Positions 43,743 to 56,059 of a stretch of DNA of 64,000 nt are shown here, piece by piece. The notes beneath the pieces were generated by a model. The model did no database searches. It was given only the letters and a program-made list of their open reading frames with translations, and had not been told where the DNA came from. The position numbers and the translations under genes are program-made. Source of the stretch: Agrypnia vestita (taxonomy: Eukaryota > Arthropoda > Insecta > Trichoptera > Phryganeidae); contig JADDOH010002085.1 in NCBI GenBank assembly GCA_016648135.1, forward strand, positions 124,001 through 188,000, read 5' to 3'. Within the stretch, counting starts at the first letter, position 1. Every line of letters starts with the position of its first letter.

Positions 43743-44669
43743 CCACAGTATAGTAAAGCATACAGTATTATATCTTCATACAAACAGCCGAAACGACACC
43801 CTTCGAAATCTCGGTATACTTCAGACTGCTCAGTCGCCGCAGGGCTGCAGTAACGTGCGGGCGCAAGCAGTGTGAGACGCTCCCGCGCATTCATTTACGT
43901 CAATTATGGCACGAAATTATCGAACATAAATAAATAAATTGTTTATTGTTCTTTATCTGCTGTTGTTGATATTCTTAATATAAATAAATCATTTTATTAT
44001 TTACTACTTTTGCAACAAAAATAATTTGAAATTTAATTCTTTATTTTTAACATTTTTTATGTTATGCTTTCGTAAATAAGTTGTAAAATAATTCTTTATT
44101 TTTTGGTTGTTCTGTTTAGTCTTATATCTTAAGGTAGTCTTATATCATTATTTTTCTTGCTCGTTCAATTTTAAATTACTTCGTGTTGCTTATTCAGATG
44201 TTTGTTTTTAACTAATATAATATTTCTATAATTGGGTACCTGTATTTCTATATATGTAATTTGTTATCCTTTTTCGTTTGTTGCTGTAAGTCTTCCTAAT
44301 ATAAATAATTAATTCATTTTATTACTTCCTAGAATTTGAAAAGGTTTTGGATTTATTAAACTAAGCAAAAAACAAAAAATGTGTGTTTATTCCATTCCCT
44401 CCATACTAACTCACAATTTCTTTTAAAACATAATATAAAACCCAAGTAGAAATAATTAAAATTAAAACTTACAAAATTTGCAGTAATATTTAATGAAACG
44501 ATAACATGACAATTTAAAATAGCATTTTCAAATACGTACCTAACCCCAATGAGTCGGTCAATGAGCAGCCCTGGTGCGTGTTTAACCAAGTTTAAGTACC
44601 AAGCGGCCGTAGGTATTTATTTCAAGGACACTGCCAAGTTAACATACTGTATGCTTTACTATACTGTGG
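43743..44669. mobile_element. 927-bp DNA transposon, class unknown, 5-bp TSD
   Basis: The perfect 26-bp inverted repeats start CCACAGTATAGTAAAGCATA at both ends (43,743 and, inverted, 44,669). They are flanked by the direct repeat TTATA (43,738-43,742 and 44,670-44,674). The interior has a 150-bp CpG-rich segment near the left end (43,800-43,910) and otherwise AT-rich, non-coding DNA. The 77-aa minus frame has no recognisable product. A 5-bp duplication and a CACAGTA near the tip recall Transib, but Transib termini begin CAC and here an extra C precedes it, so the superfamily stays open. Confidence 0.8.
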
Positions 44670-44789
44670 TTATACTGTGTTAGTGTTTTTGTGTAAGTGT
44701 GTCCATTTTATCTCTCCCCTTGTTTCGGATCCACTGTTTTATTTTATATTTTATGTTAGGGTTGTAAATTGTGGTTAGCCCAGATTGTT

Positions 44790-45302
44790 TTAATTCGTCA
44801 AGCATGCAATTAAGTTATTTGGGTCCAAAATAGTTATAGCTCCTCTGTCCATACGTGGTATGTAAACTTGGGATAAAATTTGTAGATTGAGTTTGTTTGA
44901 CCGTGTGGTAATTATTGTTTGAGTTGGTTTAAACTGTGTATTTTTGTGTTTGTATGTGTATTTAAGAGTAGTATTCGCATAAATTTGTTTTATATCGAAT
45001 ACATCGAATTTGTTGAATATTTCATCTGTTCTTGTTAAAATTGAGTTTGTGAAGATTGCAATTTTTTGAGTTGCAATAATTGGATAGAGTGCACTCATAG
45101 TTGCTCCTCCCCATGCAATTATGCCGTGTTCTATAATTGATTGGCAGATTGCGAAGTATATCATTTTTAGGAGTTTAATGCTAAGAAAGTTTCTAATATT
45201 GCGTAGAAAAAAAAGGCTTTTTTTATTTTGTTTGAGATGTGTTGTGTGTGGAGATTCCATCTGATATGAGCATCGATTATTATACCTAAATATTTATGTA
45301 TA
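44790..45302 (-). pseudogene. Jockey-like LINE, reverse transcriptase C-terminal part
   Basis: Minus strand from 45,302: HKYLGIIIDAHIRWNLHTTH, then LRNIRNFLSIKLLKMIYFAI, CQSIIEHGIIAWGGAT and, at the end, YIPRMDRGAITILDPNN. The YLG..ID.H..W..H motif followed by a Y.A...S...YGI..WGG block is the thumb and connection region after the polymerase active site in Jockey-type elements. The frame stays open for 170 codons to TAG/TAA at 44,790, so decay is modest, but the polymerase core and endonuclease are missing by 5' truncation exactly at the junction with the next LINE fragment. Confidence 0.8.
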
Positions 45303-45765
45303 ATGGCGAAGAGTGCCAAGTCCAGACTTTACACGATACGGAAGGAGCGCGGTACGTCTAAAACAACTAAGACCAGCCTGCTGCAGTCTCCCATGTATTC
45401 AGTATTTTTTTGGGGTGTGCAGGGGAAAGAAGGCAGATTGTTGGTTTTGAGACGTGGATATCGAAGAACGCAAGACGCGCAAACGTGGCCGTTCCGCAGT
45501 AACTAAACATCAGTGATAGACTTGACCATTTGTCTGAGGCGTACCCTACAATTTTTTGGACATTTTGCGGGAAGGAAAAACAGCTCGGAGAAGCTTCGTG
45601 CGTTAGGCCATGTCAAAGGAAGATCCCCACCCGTTGAATCCAAGAGGAAACAACAAAAGGCACATCTCTGGTGACAGCTCTCAGAACTACGGAGTGACGA
45701 CGAAAAGTTGAGGAACATAGTTAGGAGGTCGGGAGTCCATGAAAATCACGATCCTCGGTCACGTA
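45303..45765 (+). pseudogene. Second LINE C-terminal fragment, opposite strand
   Basis: Plus strand across three frames: GRQIVGFETWISKN, then NARRANVAVP, LNISDRLDHLSEA and, after a shift, LRRTLQFFGHFAGRKNSSEK, LRALGHVKGRSPP. The E.W..R..R..WT..RTN...L......RL.......L.FFGH..RR...EKL...G.V.G.R order is the end of a LINE polyprotein of a different family from the one on its left. Multiple stops and shifts make it dead. Confidence 0.65.
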
Positions 45766-46984
45766 TACTAGTTTCGTTACTATAAAAATGCCTAATGTAT
45801 TTCGTCGAGGTGGAGCATGAAGGAAGAACGTTTGTGCCTCGCTGATATGAGTGTAATTGTTATTCGATAATATAAGTGATTGAATGCTGTTGACCGTGCT
45901 CATCGTTGTATAAGATATGATAATTAAACCAACAAAAAATCAGTCCCTATACATTTTTCTATAATACTATTCCACTATTACATCAAAACCTTACTTTGTA
46001 TAAAAAGTCAAATTCACAGCTCACTTCAAGTAAAATGTAGCAGATTACGAACAAATCGATAAAATATATAAATATTTTCAAGACAAGTCATCACGCGGTA
46101 AAGAAAGTCCATAACTTAAAAATATAGAATAATATCGAGCTTCGAGCTGTTTGCGGGTTTCGGTTCCACCCATATTATTGATCAACAAAACGTCTTCGTT
46201 ATCATTGATCAATAATATTGATAGCCTGCAGGGGCCTTTAGAGATGTCAGCGACGGAATAAAAATTTGTGATTGTTCACCGCTAGTAATCAGGTAGGATG
46301 TTTGCACTACGCACCAAAAAAAAAATACAAATTTGAAGGATTAGTTGGAAACGGGAAAAATAATGTTAACAAGCAAAAGAGTTACGTGTGCTTATTTATG
46401 AATCACGCAAATTAGAAATACAAAGCGTGTTTTATTTTTAACATAGAACCCATTTATTTTTTGTAACCACAGAAGATATAAAGTTTGTTTGAAATGCCGT
46501 CCTAAAAAAAGACAACTTATGAAGAATATACTTAAATGACAAATTACGTGGTATTAAAATTAACGGTGACCTCATGAAAGTCCTTCATCGCCGACAAACT
46601 TCTCGTTTGGGAGGACTTATGTTCGCTGATCCGATTACAATAATCCTTCCCCCAAGAATAAAACGAAGCATTTGTACTTGCCGCTGATGAAAAATATTTT
46701 ACAGTATTAACGTCGAGAAAAATATAATGAGACAAGATACTATAATTGATCACAGACGAAGCACGGACGCGCTAGACATCCTTTGCTGCAACAGAAAGAG
46801 TTTTTAGAGATTAGCAAGGACTGCGTAAGAGATTACGGCGAAAAAATTATATTGATATACTTTTTTATTATTATAAGTAATAAAAAAATTAATCGGTTAA
46901 ATGGGATTTCGGTAATAGTATCTTATAATAATAAATGTGAGGAGGTAAAAATACGGTAAGTAAAATAATGATTTATATATAGTC
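45766..46984. other. No gene seen
   Basis: AT-rich DNA. Near 46,155-46,215 cattattgatcaa and its partner form a small inverted repeat. A 69-aa minus frame (46,544-46,753) has no recognisable product. Confidence 0.35.
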
Positions 46985-47560
46985 GACATAAACTCCACTT
47001 ACAAACATCCACGTCTCAGCAAGAGCTACTAGAACACAATGCCTCTTACACATTCCTGTTGCTCGTACCAACTCCGGATTACGCTCACCCATAGTGGGAA
47101 TGTGCCGAGCCTACAACGATTTGCTCACGGACATTGACATATATCATGTGTCTCTATACCACCTAAGATTACAAGTGAACATAATTCTGCGTCGCAGCAT
47201 TGAATTAACAGGAACTTGATTAATAATTAAATATTGATTCAATGCTGCGATGCAAGATATAAAGTTAGACTTACCTTAATATGTTATATTTAATACTGTT
47301 TTTTAATTTATTATGTTTCATTCACTACTGTTACTACACATATCTCTTATTTTAAATTACGTATATTATTATCATGTATTATACCTCAAAATTATTTTTA
47401 TGTGAAATATGTTAGGATATAAGTTAATAGGTTCATTACTATCTATTTACATTCTCATACATTTATACTTATTATTTTCTTATATTTATTTATTTATGGT
47501 TTTTGTGTTTAATTTGTAGAACTCCATATAACTAGAAATAAATAAATATACAAATGATCC
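46985..47560 (+). pseudogene. Jockey-like LINE C-terminus and 3' UTR
   Basis: The plus frame reads LLHIPVARTNSGLRSPIVGM, then CRAYNDLLTDIDIYHVSLYH and ends IELTGT before TGA (about 47,218). The RTN.G..SP..RM...YN......D.....F motif is the final segment of Jockey ORF2. A complementary pair (cgtcgcagcattgaat at 47,189 and attcaatgctgcgatg at 47,236) flanks the stop. A 300-bp AT-rich 3' UTR with ATTTATTTATT runs follows. Confidence 0.6.
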
Positions 47561-48670
47561 AAATATAAAACTTTTAAATAGTCAACAAAAAATGATCTTC
47601 TCTCCACTTCTCAACATCTTTAAAAAACCCAAAATCAAGACATAAATTAAAATAATATTTATAAATAACATTTGCAGAAAACGGGGAATTTTGATAATTA
47701 AACATAACGTAAACCGAGGCACCTTTAATGATAAGTGCCCGGGAAAAAACGAACATTAATATAGGGCTTCACCACAAATAGTTAATTATTCTAAAGGTGA
47801 AAGGGTAATGTAAAATTTTATAAATAAGTCGTTTATATATGGTATATCCACTGTGTTATATGTGTATAGGCCTTGCAAGCCGAAACTGCTGTAATGCTTA
47901 AAAATGCTTAACCCGCAGAACTTAATAATAATATTTATTAAAATTTAATTTATTTTAAATTTCAGTAATAATAATATTAATTAAATTTAATTCATTTTAA
48001 ATTTTATTAAAATTTAATTTATTTTAAATTTCGCTAAAAATAAATTCTTATACCTCTTAATATTTCCAAACAAATAAATAAAAATAAATAAATTACATTT
48101 CTTTGAAGAAATGTGTATTTAAAAGTTTTCACGTCGTGTAGGTAAAGTGCGCCATTAATCACTTTAGGAAGTGCGTTATAGCAATAATTTTAACAGGAAA
48201 AAATAATACAAAATCAAATGTACAAATTTAAAAACGCCGACACGTCATTCCCGAGCACGTGTTCCGTTGCCCAATGGTGTATTCCAATTGGTTCCGGTAT
48301 CATTTGAAATTTGTGTACCGTAAAATTAACTATGATGATTCGTAACATCGTCGTACAACTAAACGTAATGTAATTACAAAACAGAAATAATTATTTTTAT
48401 ACATTTACTATAAACACTCATATTCGACCGTATTCTGAAAATATTCATATTGTTATTTCTGTATTTTGACGGTTATTGTATAACATTGTAATGCCGTTCA
48501 TTTTGACGATTTTAGTTTGACAAGTTTGAAATTAATTAATGGAATCATTCAGAAAGCTCTAAAACGTAAACAAATATTGTGTTATTTATAATTTGTACAC
48601 AATGTTATACAATAACTGTTAAGATGCAGAAATAGCAATATTGCTATTTTCAGAATAAGGCCGATTATTA
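47561..48670. other. AT-rich DNA with a local tandem repeat
   Basis: At 47,930-48,040 a ~30-bp unit, tattaaaatttaatttattt plus taaatttc, is repeated about three times. Nothing else is recognisable. Confidence 0.4.
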
Positions 48671-48673
48671 TAT

Positions 48674-48900
48674 TGGGTTGATGCAAAAGTTTTGACGTTT
48701 TTTTAATTTACAAAAAAAAATTTCCGAGCTGACGAATAACATGTTATTAAGCACGTTCAAAATATTATATAGTATAAAAGAAGCTTTCTTTTCACTTTAT
48801 ATTCAATTTTGGTTTATAGCCAATAGTAGTTTTTGTGATTTTTTAAAAATACTTATCGATAAATTGTATATCGACCCCAGAGAAGCGTCTGGCAATCAGT
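48674..48900 (+). mobile_element. mariner terminal-repeat remnant
   Basis: TTGGGTTGATGCAAAAGTTT TGACGTTTTTT after a TA-rich flank resembles the irritans/mori-type mariner terminus. Only ~200 bp of AT-rich internal sequence can be assigned. The transposase and other end are missing. Confidence 0.45.
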
Positions 48901-48906
48901 AATATT

Positions 48907-49062
48907 ATATATAGTAGGTGCTGTCCCGTAAAACATATAAAAAAACAGCTTTAATAAAATAACGTTTTACTTACACATTTTTGGTACATGTATTACCTGT
49001 TATCTGCCAAAGTCCCCCGAACTCAGATGTCATAATATTCAAACCTCCTTACCTACTATAGT
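48907..49062. repeat. Possible short MITE with 10-bp inverted ends
   Basis: TATAGTAGGT at 48,911 and its complement ACCTACTATA at 49,052 bracket ~140 bp including gctgtcccgtaaaac. The ends are short and there may be a TA duplication within them. Low support. Confidence 0.3.
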
Positions 49063-50129
49063 GTACATTTACAGAAACAATACAGGTTTGATACTATAAC
49101 GTAAGTCTGGCAGTCGCTGGCTCTTGGTCAAAAGACTTGTTTGTTTTCTATTCGAAAAACAAATAAAAAGAAATTCATTAAATTCGTATAATTCAAAAGA
49201 AATTCACCAACACGTGTCACACGGAAAGACATTTATATATACACCTGTAAGAAAAGACGATAAAAAAGTGAAACTACCCAGTAGTGTCGACTGTAAAAAA
49301 TGATGACGCACAAAAAGTAGTAAAGTTTCGAACCATTTTAGATGAACGAGTGTAAATCAAGTAGCCGCACTCTATTTGGACGTAGTTATGCAGAAAGAAT
49401 CCAACCCACAAAATGATAAAAATGAGTTATGTCAGTACCAGATTGATGTTGGTTATGTACGGGTTTAGGATAGCTTCGTTTTATATGCTATAGTTTTTTG
49501 TAAATTCAATATTTTTCTTACACACATCACGGCTATCGCCATTAAATTAACTCTCAAACTCGAAAAAAATTGTTTGACTGTTTTCTGGGGCTTCAAATCT
49601 ACAAATCCTTGACAAATAAAATTTTTGCTTAAAAACATCCATGTGGTAAGGACGCATTATTCAACTTTTTAATTCTACTGTTATTACACGATAATAATTT
49701 TGTAGAAAACATGCACGGCGGTTGAACGTTTTCTACGCCTCAGATAATACTTTTTACACTTAGAAAAAAATAAGTGCGGTTTTTCGTACATTTAGACATT
49801 TTATAGAAAGAATCCAAGTTGTAAAACTCGTCATATCTTCATAAATATAATTTTTTTCTTATAATAATAATTACATTGAAAAAACAAAAAAAAACATGTT
49901 TTCAACGAACCCTATGCAAAAAAAATGCGATAATTTTTATTTTATTTTTGAATGAAAAACACATAACGTGATATAGGCACTTAATACAAATATAATACAA
50001 TAAGTTTAAATGCTTTTCATCACTTAAATGTGAACACATCAAACATAGAGATAAAAAGTAAAGGCTAAAACATACAAGACAAAACAGAAAAAAGTGATTT
50101 TATAGCGAGCTTAAACAGAGTGAGACTGA
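49063..50129. other. No gene seen
   Basis: AT-rich DNA with A-rich runs. No convincing frame. Confidence 0.4.
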
Positions 50130-50625
50130 ACAAAGAGACTAAACAGCTAATTTCTCAAGTTTGGTAATGGTTCTCTTGTATTCATGGAAACTGTCATGAA
50201 ATATGTCAATAACGTTATGATTATTTTCTATTTTGTTGTATATCCTTAACATTCTAGAGTTAAAATGGGCCGTAAGTTGATAGAGAAAATGTATTATATG
50301 TCCTAAGTCGGCGACTAGGAACATTCAAAGTTATATTTTCGACACAAAATTCTGAGTCAATATTACCATGAATTGCTAATGTTATATTTAGGTATATTAG
50401 ATCTGCAATTAGTCTTCTAACATCTAATTTGTCTACATGAAAATATTCCAAGCGCTCTTATAACATATTAAAGCGCTGCCCAGATTAAACTTAAATGTAA
50501 GCACGCGAAGAAATTTTTGCTGTACACATTCTATTATATTTTTGTAAGTTATATAATGAGGTGGCCAAATGACACCACCAAATTCCAAATTGCTGCGAAC
50601 CAATGAATTGTATAAACATTTTAAT
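50130..50625 (-). pseudogene. Jockey-like LINE, reverse transcriptase C-terminal part
   Basis: Minus strand across shifts: LYNSLVRSNLEFGGVIWPPH, then NIIECVQQKFLRVLTFKF (about 50,480-50,620), then DVRRLIADLIYLNITLAIHG, NITLNVPSRRLRTYNTF and SRMLRIYNKIENN ending near 50,140. The L..SLVRS.LE....W.P.......IE.VQ..FLR block followed by R...D....Y....G.......NVP.R..R is the classic end of Jockey/CR1-like ORF2. It is broken by at least two frameshifts. Confidence 0.75.
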
Positions 50626-50699
50626 CATGAAGGTTTTTTGAATGGTTTCCTAATTTTATGAATAGTGAATTAAGATAATAAATTACGTTAAATTAAGAC

Positions 50700-50930
50700 A
50701 AAAAAAAACATTTAATTAAATAATGAACGAAGACAAAATACATCATCAACACTACACTAGAACGGCTCAAAACTACCACATAACACAAGCCAAGACAAAA
50801 AGAGGATAATAACGACTAATTTGTAACGGATTAAAATTATACAACGATCTACCACAACAGACCAAACAATTGAATACTAACAATTTCAAAACAGAAGTGA
50901 CAAAAATGCTGAAACTCAGCCAAATATAAA
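50700..50930 (+). pseudogene. LINE C-terminal tail
   Basis: Reads GLKLYNDLPQQTKQLNTNNF and KTEVTKMLKLSQI to a stop at 50,927-50,929, the LYN.LP......L..FK......L tail of Jockey-like ORF2. The upstream ~120 bp are frame-broken. It lies tail-to-tail with the minus-strand LINE at 50,130-50,625. Confidence 0.6.
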
Positions 50931-51124
50931 ATGATTTTGTGTCCTTGTTATATTATTGTTATATTATCCTTATATTGATGTATGTAAAATGTTATACATA
51001 GATCTTTCAGGCCTCCGTCATATTTTAAATAAAAAAGAATATATAAAAAAATTAATATCGACGTATTGGGTTTTTGTAGGTTCTTATTTTTAGAGGCCAT
51101 TTTCTCAGAACTAGAATTTTGGGT

Positions 51125-51320
51125 TGGAAGCTTTCCGCGTAACTGCGACCATACAAGACGGCGACGATGGCCCCGGGCGGCGCATTCCTCCTCGTGCCCC
51201 GCGGCGCGCGGGAGCCGGGCCGCGGGTGCCTCCAAGGATCTGCCGAGGCAGTCTCGTTAGCGACCCGTCACCACATACGGCGACGTTCTTTATCGGCCCG
51301 TTCAACCGAAAAGGCAAAAA
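51125..51320. promoter_or_regulatory. CpG-rich patch, possible promoter or first exon
   Basis: About 190 bp dense in CpG (gccccgcggcgcgcgggagc and neighbours) in AT-rich surroundings. Frames of 60-106 aa open on both strands, as expected for the composition. A plus ATG at 51,167 in a fair context reads MAPGGAFLLVPRGAREPG, but without recognisable homology. Could be a 5' end of a host transcript or a mobile fragment. Confidence 0.3.
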
Positions 51321-52454
51321 CCAATCAAGGAATATTACAAGGCACGTGAACGATTTAAAAACAAAAGTAATGCGACGGATTCTTACGTATTATATCGTGG
51401 GGATATTGAAAAAAATTGCCCAAGTCAAATCGTTGCGATTTTGAGCTTTTCTGAACGAGTCGTTGTACTACAAGATCTTTTTCATATGCTAGAATAAATA
51501 AATAAGTCAACGACAGAGTATAACATTTTACAGAAATGAACTAAACACGTCCTTTAGGACTTTAAGAAAGGAGGTTGGGTCACAGCGGAAGAATGTCCCC
51601 TCTCGTACCTATGTGTTTATTTAAAGTATTTACACGCAGCAAGCAATCACTTGAAATTAGTGTTCCAGTAATATAAATAAGGTATTGTCGACCATTTTGA
51701 ATCGAGTACCAATCATAAAGATGCTTGATCCAGAGGCTGACGAATGTTTGGCTAATGAATTGAAAATTATAATTATAATTATAATCGAACTGTTTATTGA
51801 TTTACGATTTTAGCTGTGTAATCAAATTCCAAACAGGGGCTTCTACAGATTTCTGTATTTCATGCTATTGCCGAAGTTTAACTGCGTTTGTCATAATGTC
51901 ACCAGTTTGAAAATATCCGCAGGTAAAACCTTGTAATTACTATGCGATTCTTGGCGTCAGCTTTTTAACAATGGAGACAACGACGCCAATTGCGAAACCT
52001 CAAAGGAACTCAATACGGTCGTGGTAATGTATATTTTTACATTTGTATAATTTTTGCTTTAATATTGTTTAAATCGTGGTTTTTTATATCTGCCAAAGAA
52101 GTATAACTTCTAACGGGTATACATAAGTACACACACCCATATTTTTTTAATGTACAGAACCAGTCATTAATGACTGTGATAGATGACAGTCCTAGTGTGA
52201 CAACAAAATACAGTGTAAAGACATTTTATGATAAAGTGTTACAGAATACATTTTTTACGGTTGAAAACTGCAACCGAGACACGAGTCTGAACATTCGCCG
52301 GAGAGCAGTTAAATGCTACAACATTCCCGCTCTATGGAATGGAGGTGACTAGTTAAAAGGTATTTGAGCGGTCACGCGAAGGATCACCTGTATTGACCAC
52401 ACTAATAATGAGGAGGTGTGCAGGAGACGCGCGAATAAGTCTGACAAACCGAGA
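51321..52454. other. No gene recognised
   Basis: Mixed composition. A 60-aa plus frame at 52,170-52,352 has no recognisable product. A small inverted gaattataatt/aattataattataat stretch lies near 51,760-51,785. Confidence 0.35.
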
Positions 52455-52535
52455 CGAACAGACAGATTACCACAGTTCAATAAACAACTAAAGACGCACT
52501 TATTTAGACAATCATACAAAAATCTACAGAATTAG
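52455..52535 (+). pseudogene. Possible LINE C-terminal scrap
   Basis: Reads RLPQFNKQLKTHLFRQSYKN before a stop. The F...LKTHLFR pattern ends ORF2 in CR1/L2-like LINEs. Short and unsupported by flanking similarity. Confidence 0.35.
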
Positions 52536-54849
52536 ACCATTGCAGTAGTAGGAATCTAATGTTTTCCACTCTAATACTCCGCGAAAATACCTTATTCTTC
52601 CTAGCCCTCTCAACTATGATTTCAAACGTCAAATCCATTTTTATGTAATGAATAGTAAATAACTTTCATGAAAACTCTGACGAGGAGAAAAAAGTTTGGC
52701 CAATTTTAAGAAATTCTATTCACGGGGTCGTGGCGGTGGGAGGCAAATCAAACACTTTAAATTAATTTGAGTTTTTATTTATCACCAAAGTCACTGGATA
52801 CGAATTTAATTCAAGCATTATTCTTTAATTCACGCAATTTCGCACTAATCTCTTGCTTCTTGGATCGCTTACACATTCCGGATTTCATCATTCAATCTCC
52901 CAAAAATTTTCATTCGGTCTCCCGAAATTTTCAAATCATATGTGGGGGGGTAGGGTGCTTTCTATTTCCAAAAAATTCATCACTCGACCGCCGCAAAATC
53001 TTCACTGCCCAGAGGGAAGAATAAAATGTTTATGAACAATAAATTATTTTCCACTTACTGAACTAATGAACGATAGTTCACTAAAGTGAACTATACCGTT
53101 CATTCGTTCAGTAAAGTGAACTATTCTAAAAGAACAATTCGTTCATGAACGACCCATCTCAAATTTGTAAAATTTGTTTGTTCCACATGTATAGGTATCT
53201 AAACAAGTGGTTGATTGTGAATTATATTAACGAAAGTAGTTAGAGGTCCAATGAGTGCATGGTTGCAAAGGATTACGGAAAATAATACATACAAGACGTC
53301 AGATCTTCCTAGTGGGTGAGAATAATATACGCAGGATGACTAGTACAATACTAGATACTGAAAGAGGTTGGACAGGACATATTATAAACAAACAATATTA
53401 TGTGAATACAAAACTTACACCACAATTCCTAACTATTCCGAAATTATAAATATTTAATAAAAAAGTAACCCATAAAAACCAAGTTTTTACTATACTCTCT
53501 TTCTTTGTAAAATATAACAATAATTAAAGACGAATGAATTAAAACATATAACATAACACTAAACTTACAGAAATTTACTATATTTCTTAAATGTCAGATG
53601 TTTTGAGATGTTAAGATTTTGATAGATTCAATTATCATCAATATCGTACCTTATGAATTTCCAGCGTCAAATGATTTAGTCAGAAACAGATTTGAGTAAT
53701 GTAGAATTCTTCAAAACTAAGTAGAAATCTAAAAGAATAAATTATTATTTGATTTTTTCCCAAAAAACCCAATTTTGCTGTCATCTGTGAACCAATTGTT
53801 TTGTAAATTTTCGAAATTCGTAGGGATGTACCTGTTATACCGACGGAGTAATTTAAATTTAGAAAATATTCCGCGACGTTATCGGGCCGCCGCGCCGTTG
53901 CTAATCAAACTTTTCTAATGTTCCAATTTGAAAAAACCAATAAAATTTCTAAAAATCCGAAATTATACAATAATTATTAATTTTAGTAACGAAAATTTGA
54001 TAGATCTTCTTGATCGTCGCCACGAGTCTGCTTGCCAAGTTTCAGCTCGATTGGAGCATTGACGGCAAGCAAGCAGACGCCACGAGTTAATATAAAGGGA
54101 GTAAAAATACATATGAATAAGTTGTAGATAACGCAAGGAGTTGGGTAGTGCACATGATCCAAACACAGCTGCCCCTACTAAACTTTTGTTTGCTACGGAG
54201 ATCGCTTTTGTGATAATTCCCTTATCTGAATGGTTCAAAGCATTCCTATTCTTAGATTTTGATATCTCGGTAACCTTTGAGAACTTAATGATATCCCACA
54301 GGAATATTTATTTACATGTATTGTGATTTATTTGGAAAGGGTGAGGTTAAGGGTTAACATAAGTTAGGGTAAAAAAAAAGAGAAAATATATTAAGCTCGC
54401 ATGGCACTCGCATAATAATAACCTAATTACCTACTTCTAGATTTTTGGCTGTCTAGTATTATATCGTATCTAAACTGAAAGAAAATGCTAGTAAATCGAT
54501 TGCCCGTAAATAAATTATTCATTTAAAAGCAGATATTAAAGAAAATCACGAATTAAAAAAAATCGCTTAAATGGAATACAATAAACACTATAATTTATTA
54601 AAATAATTATATCACCGTGATATATTCGATAAAAATATTTACCATATAACTAGGTACATATGAGTTGTATTAGAGGATAAAAAAATTATCAAATAAAAAA
54701 AGAAATGCATGAATTTTTATTTACTAAATATACCGACCTATAATTTGAACAGTGTTGGAGCAGTCTCTCTTATGATCTGGCGAAATTTAATATTTCCTAA
54801 CATAGATATTGAAGATTTTTTAGCTAATAGCGACGATTAATTATAATAC
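52536..54849. other. No gene recognised
   Basis: Contains repeated GTTCATTCGTTCA/AGTTCACTAAAGTGAAC blocks (53,065-53,155), a possible decayed LINE stretch at 53,255-53,449 (NIRRMTS...TGHII, weak), and an inverted cgccacgagtctgcttgcc/ggcaagcaagcagacgcc pair near 54,017-54,085. No gene is supported. Confidence 0.3.
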
Positions 54850-54910
54850 AAAAAATTCTACACGTTTCGGGAGCGATGCTCCCTTCTTCAGGGCAAGAAA
54901 TACACATAAA
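54850..54910 (-). mobile_element. Penelope-like terminal repeat fragment
   Basis: On the minus strand CCTGAAGAAGGGAGCATCGC TCCCGAAAC, the same arrangement as the Penelope tails at 35,165 and 36,036: CTGA.GA, then a perfect 6-bp GGGAGC/GCTCCC stem with an ATC loop, then GAAAC. No coding sequence is attached. Confidence 0.6.
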
Positions 54911-54924
54911 AAGTACATGTCCTA

Positions 54925-55010
54925 TTTTCATAGCGCGAGTTTAGCTTAATTTAAAAAAGTAAAAATATTGATGCGACACCTGCATATTTCATGTTCGCAT
55001 CTCTCTTTAA
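54925..55010 (+). mobile_element. SINE family B, 3' fragment
   Basis: gcgcgagtttagcttaattt and agtaaaaatattgatgcgac match the tail of 26,750-26,945. The tRNA-like head is absent. Confidence 0.5.
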
Positions 55011-55204
55011 AAAAAAATCCAGCACAAGTAGACGAGCCAGCTCTAAATTTCGGCTTTCATCATTTCGCGGAGCACCGGTTAAGAACCGCTGGTCTACAAC
55101 GTCATCCGAAAAGCAAAAAAGAAGCAAGGACATTAGGGTTGGCACCTTTTAGTCTGCTACTATACAAAAATTCGCTAGTTTTAATATGAGCTTTGAATAT
55201 TTCT

Positions 55205-55345
55205 AAAAAATGCATTCGTCCACAATAGAAATGCGGCAGTGGCACGGAAGTAAAGAGCGGCGCTACGTCGGCCGGTCCCGCCCACCTGTTCGGGCGGAAC
55301 GCGGGGGCGCGGGCCCGAGGAAATAAAAATAGAAAAACGAGACCA
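55205..55345. promoter_or_regulatory. CpG-rich patch
   Basis: About 140 bp rich in CpG (ggcgctacgtcggccggtcc and ggaacgcgggggcgcgggcc). Opposed frames pass through without recognisable products. Function unknown. Confidence 0.25.
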
Positions 55346-56059
55346 GCGATCGTGATCCAATTAACGATGTCACGACAGCGATGTAATTTCGAGGCGTCAT
55401 CAATGTGATAGGACCAATCCATTTTTAGGCAGATTTCATTAATTGTACTCCTACAGACTTCATTAATCTATACACAAAAAGTTTAATGTCGGCTCTATAC
55501 AATCCTACACTATCTGAAATTTTGCGTAGTTACTCTTTAGGACCCTACTCAAAACATAGACATTCTTCTACAGTGTCTCGTAGCTAGTAGCAAAAACTTG
55601 AGTGTCTTCTTCATTCAAATTGAAATAGAAAATATATTTACACTCTGGGTGAAATGTTGACAGTTACGATAAGAGATAAGCGACATCAAAGTATGCGATT
55701 TTTTTTCAATATATATTTCTGACTTCTTATGTTGTAAAATTCTTGATTCTTACAATATCATTTATTATGCATAGATTCTATTTGTTTCACATTATAACGT
55801 TTCTCTATGGAGACAGGCACATATACCTAATAGAAGGCCACACAGCGTTCTGTCCAGATTGTATCATTAGTTGAGGCTAAAACAGACATCTCAGTAGTTG
55901 AGGCTAAAACAGGACCATTTTACCAATAATGGTGTATGTGGTTATGACAATTTTTTTGTGGATATCCTCCATTTCCAATGCCTAAACCCTTGCAACATAT
56001 AGAATTTTTCTTGTTGTATTGTTCCACATGAACATGTCACCTGAGTAACCCGTTCTTAA
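55346..56059. other. Unassigned, with a degenerate family P arm
   Basis: At 55,655-55,765 agataagcgacatcaaagta, tttttttcaatat and tctgactt match the arm of the family P palindromes with many differences. A short direct duplication (agttgaggctaaaacag) is at 55,871-55,914. No gene. Confidence 0.4.

Noticed and set aside
50948..51444. Several GC-rich overlapping frames on both strands
   Set aside because: All stem from one CpG-rich patch. None has a recognisable domain, so only the patch is annotated.
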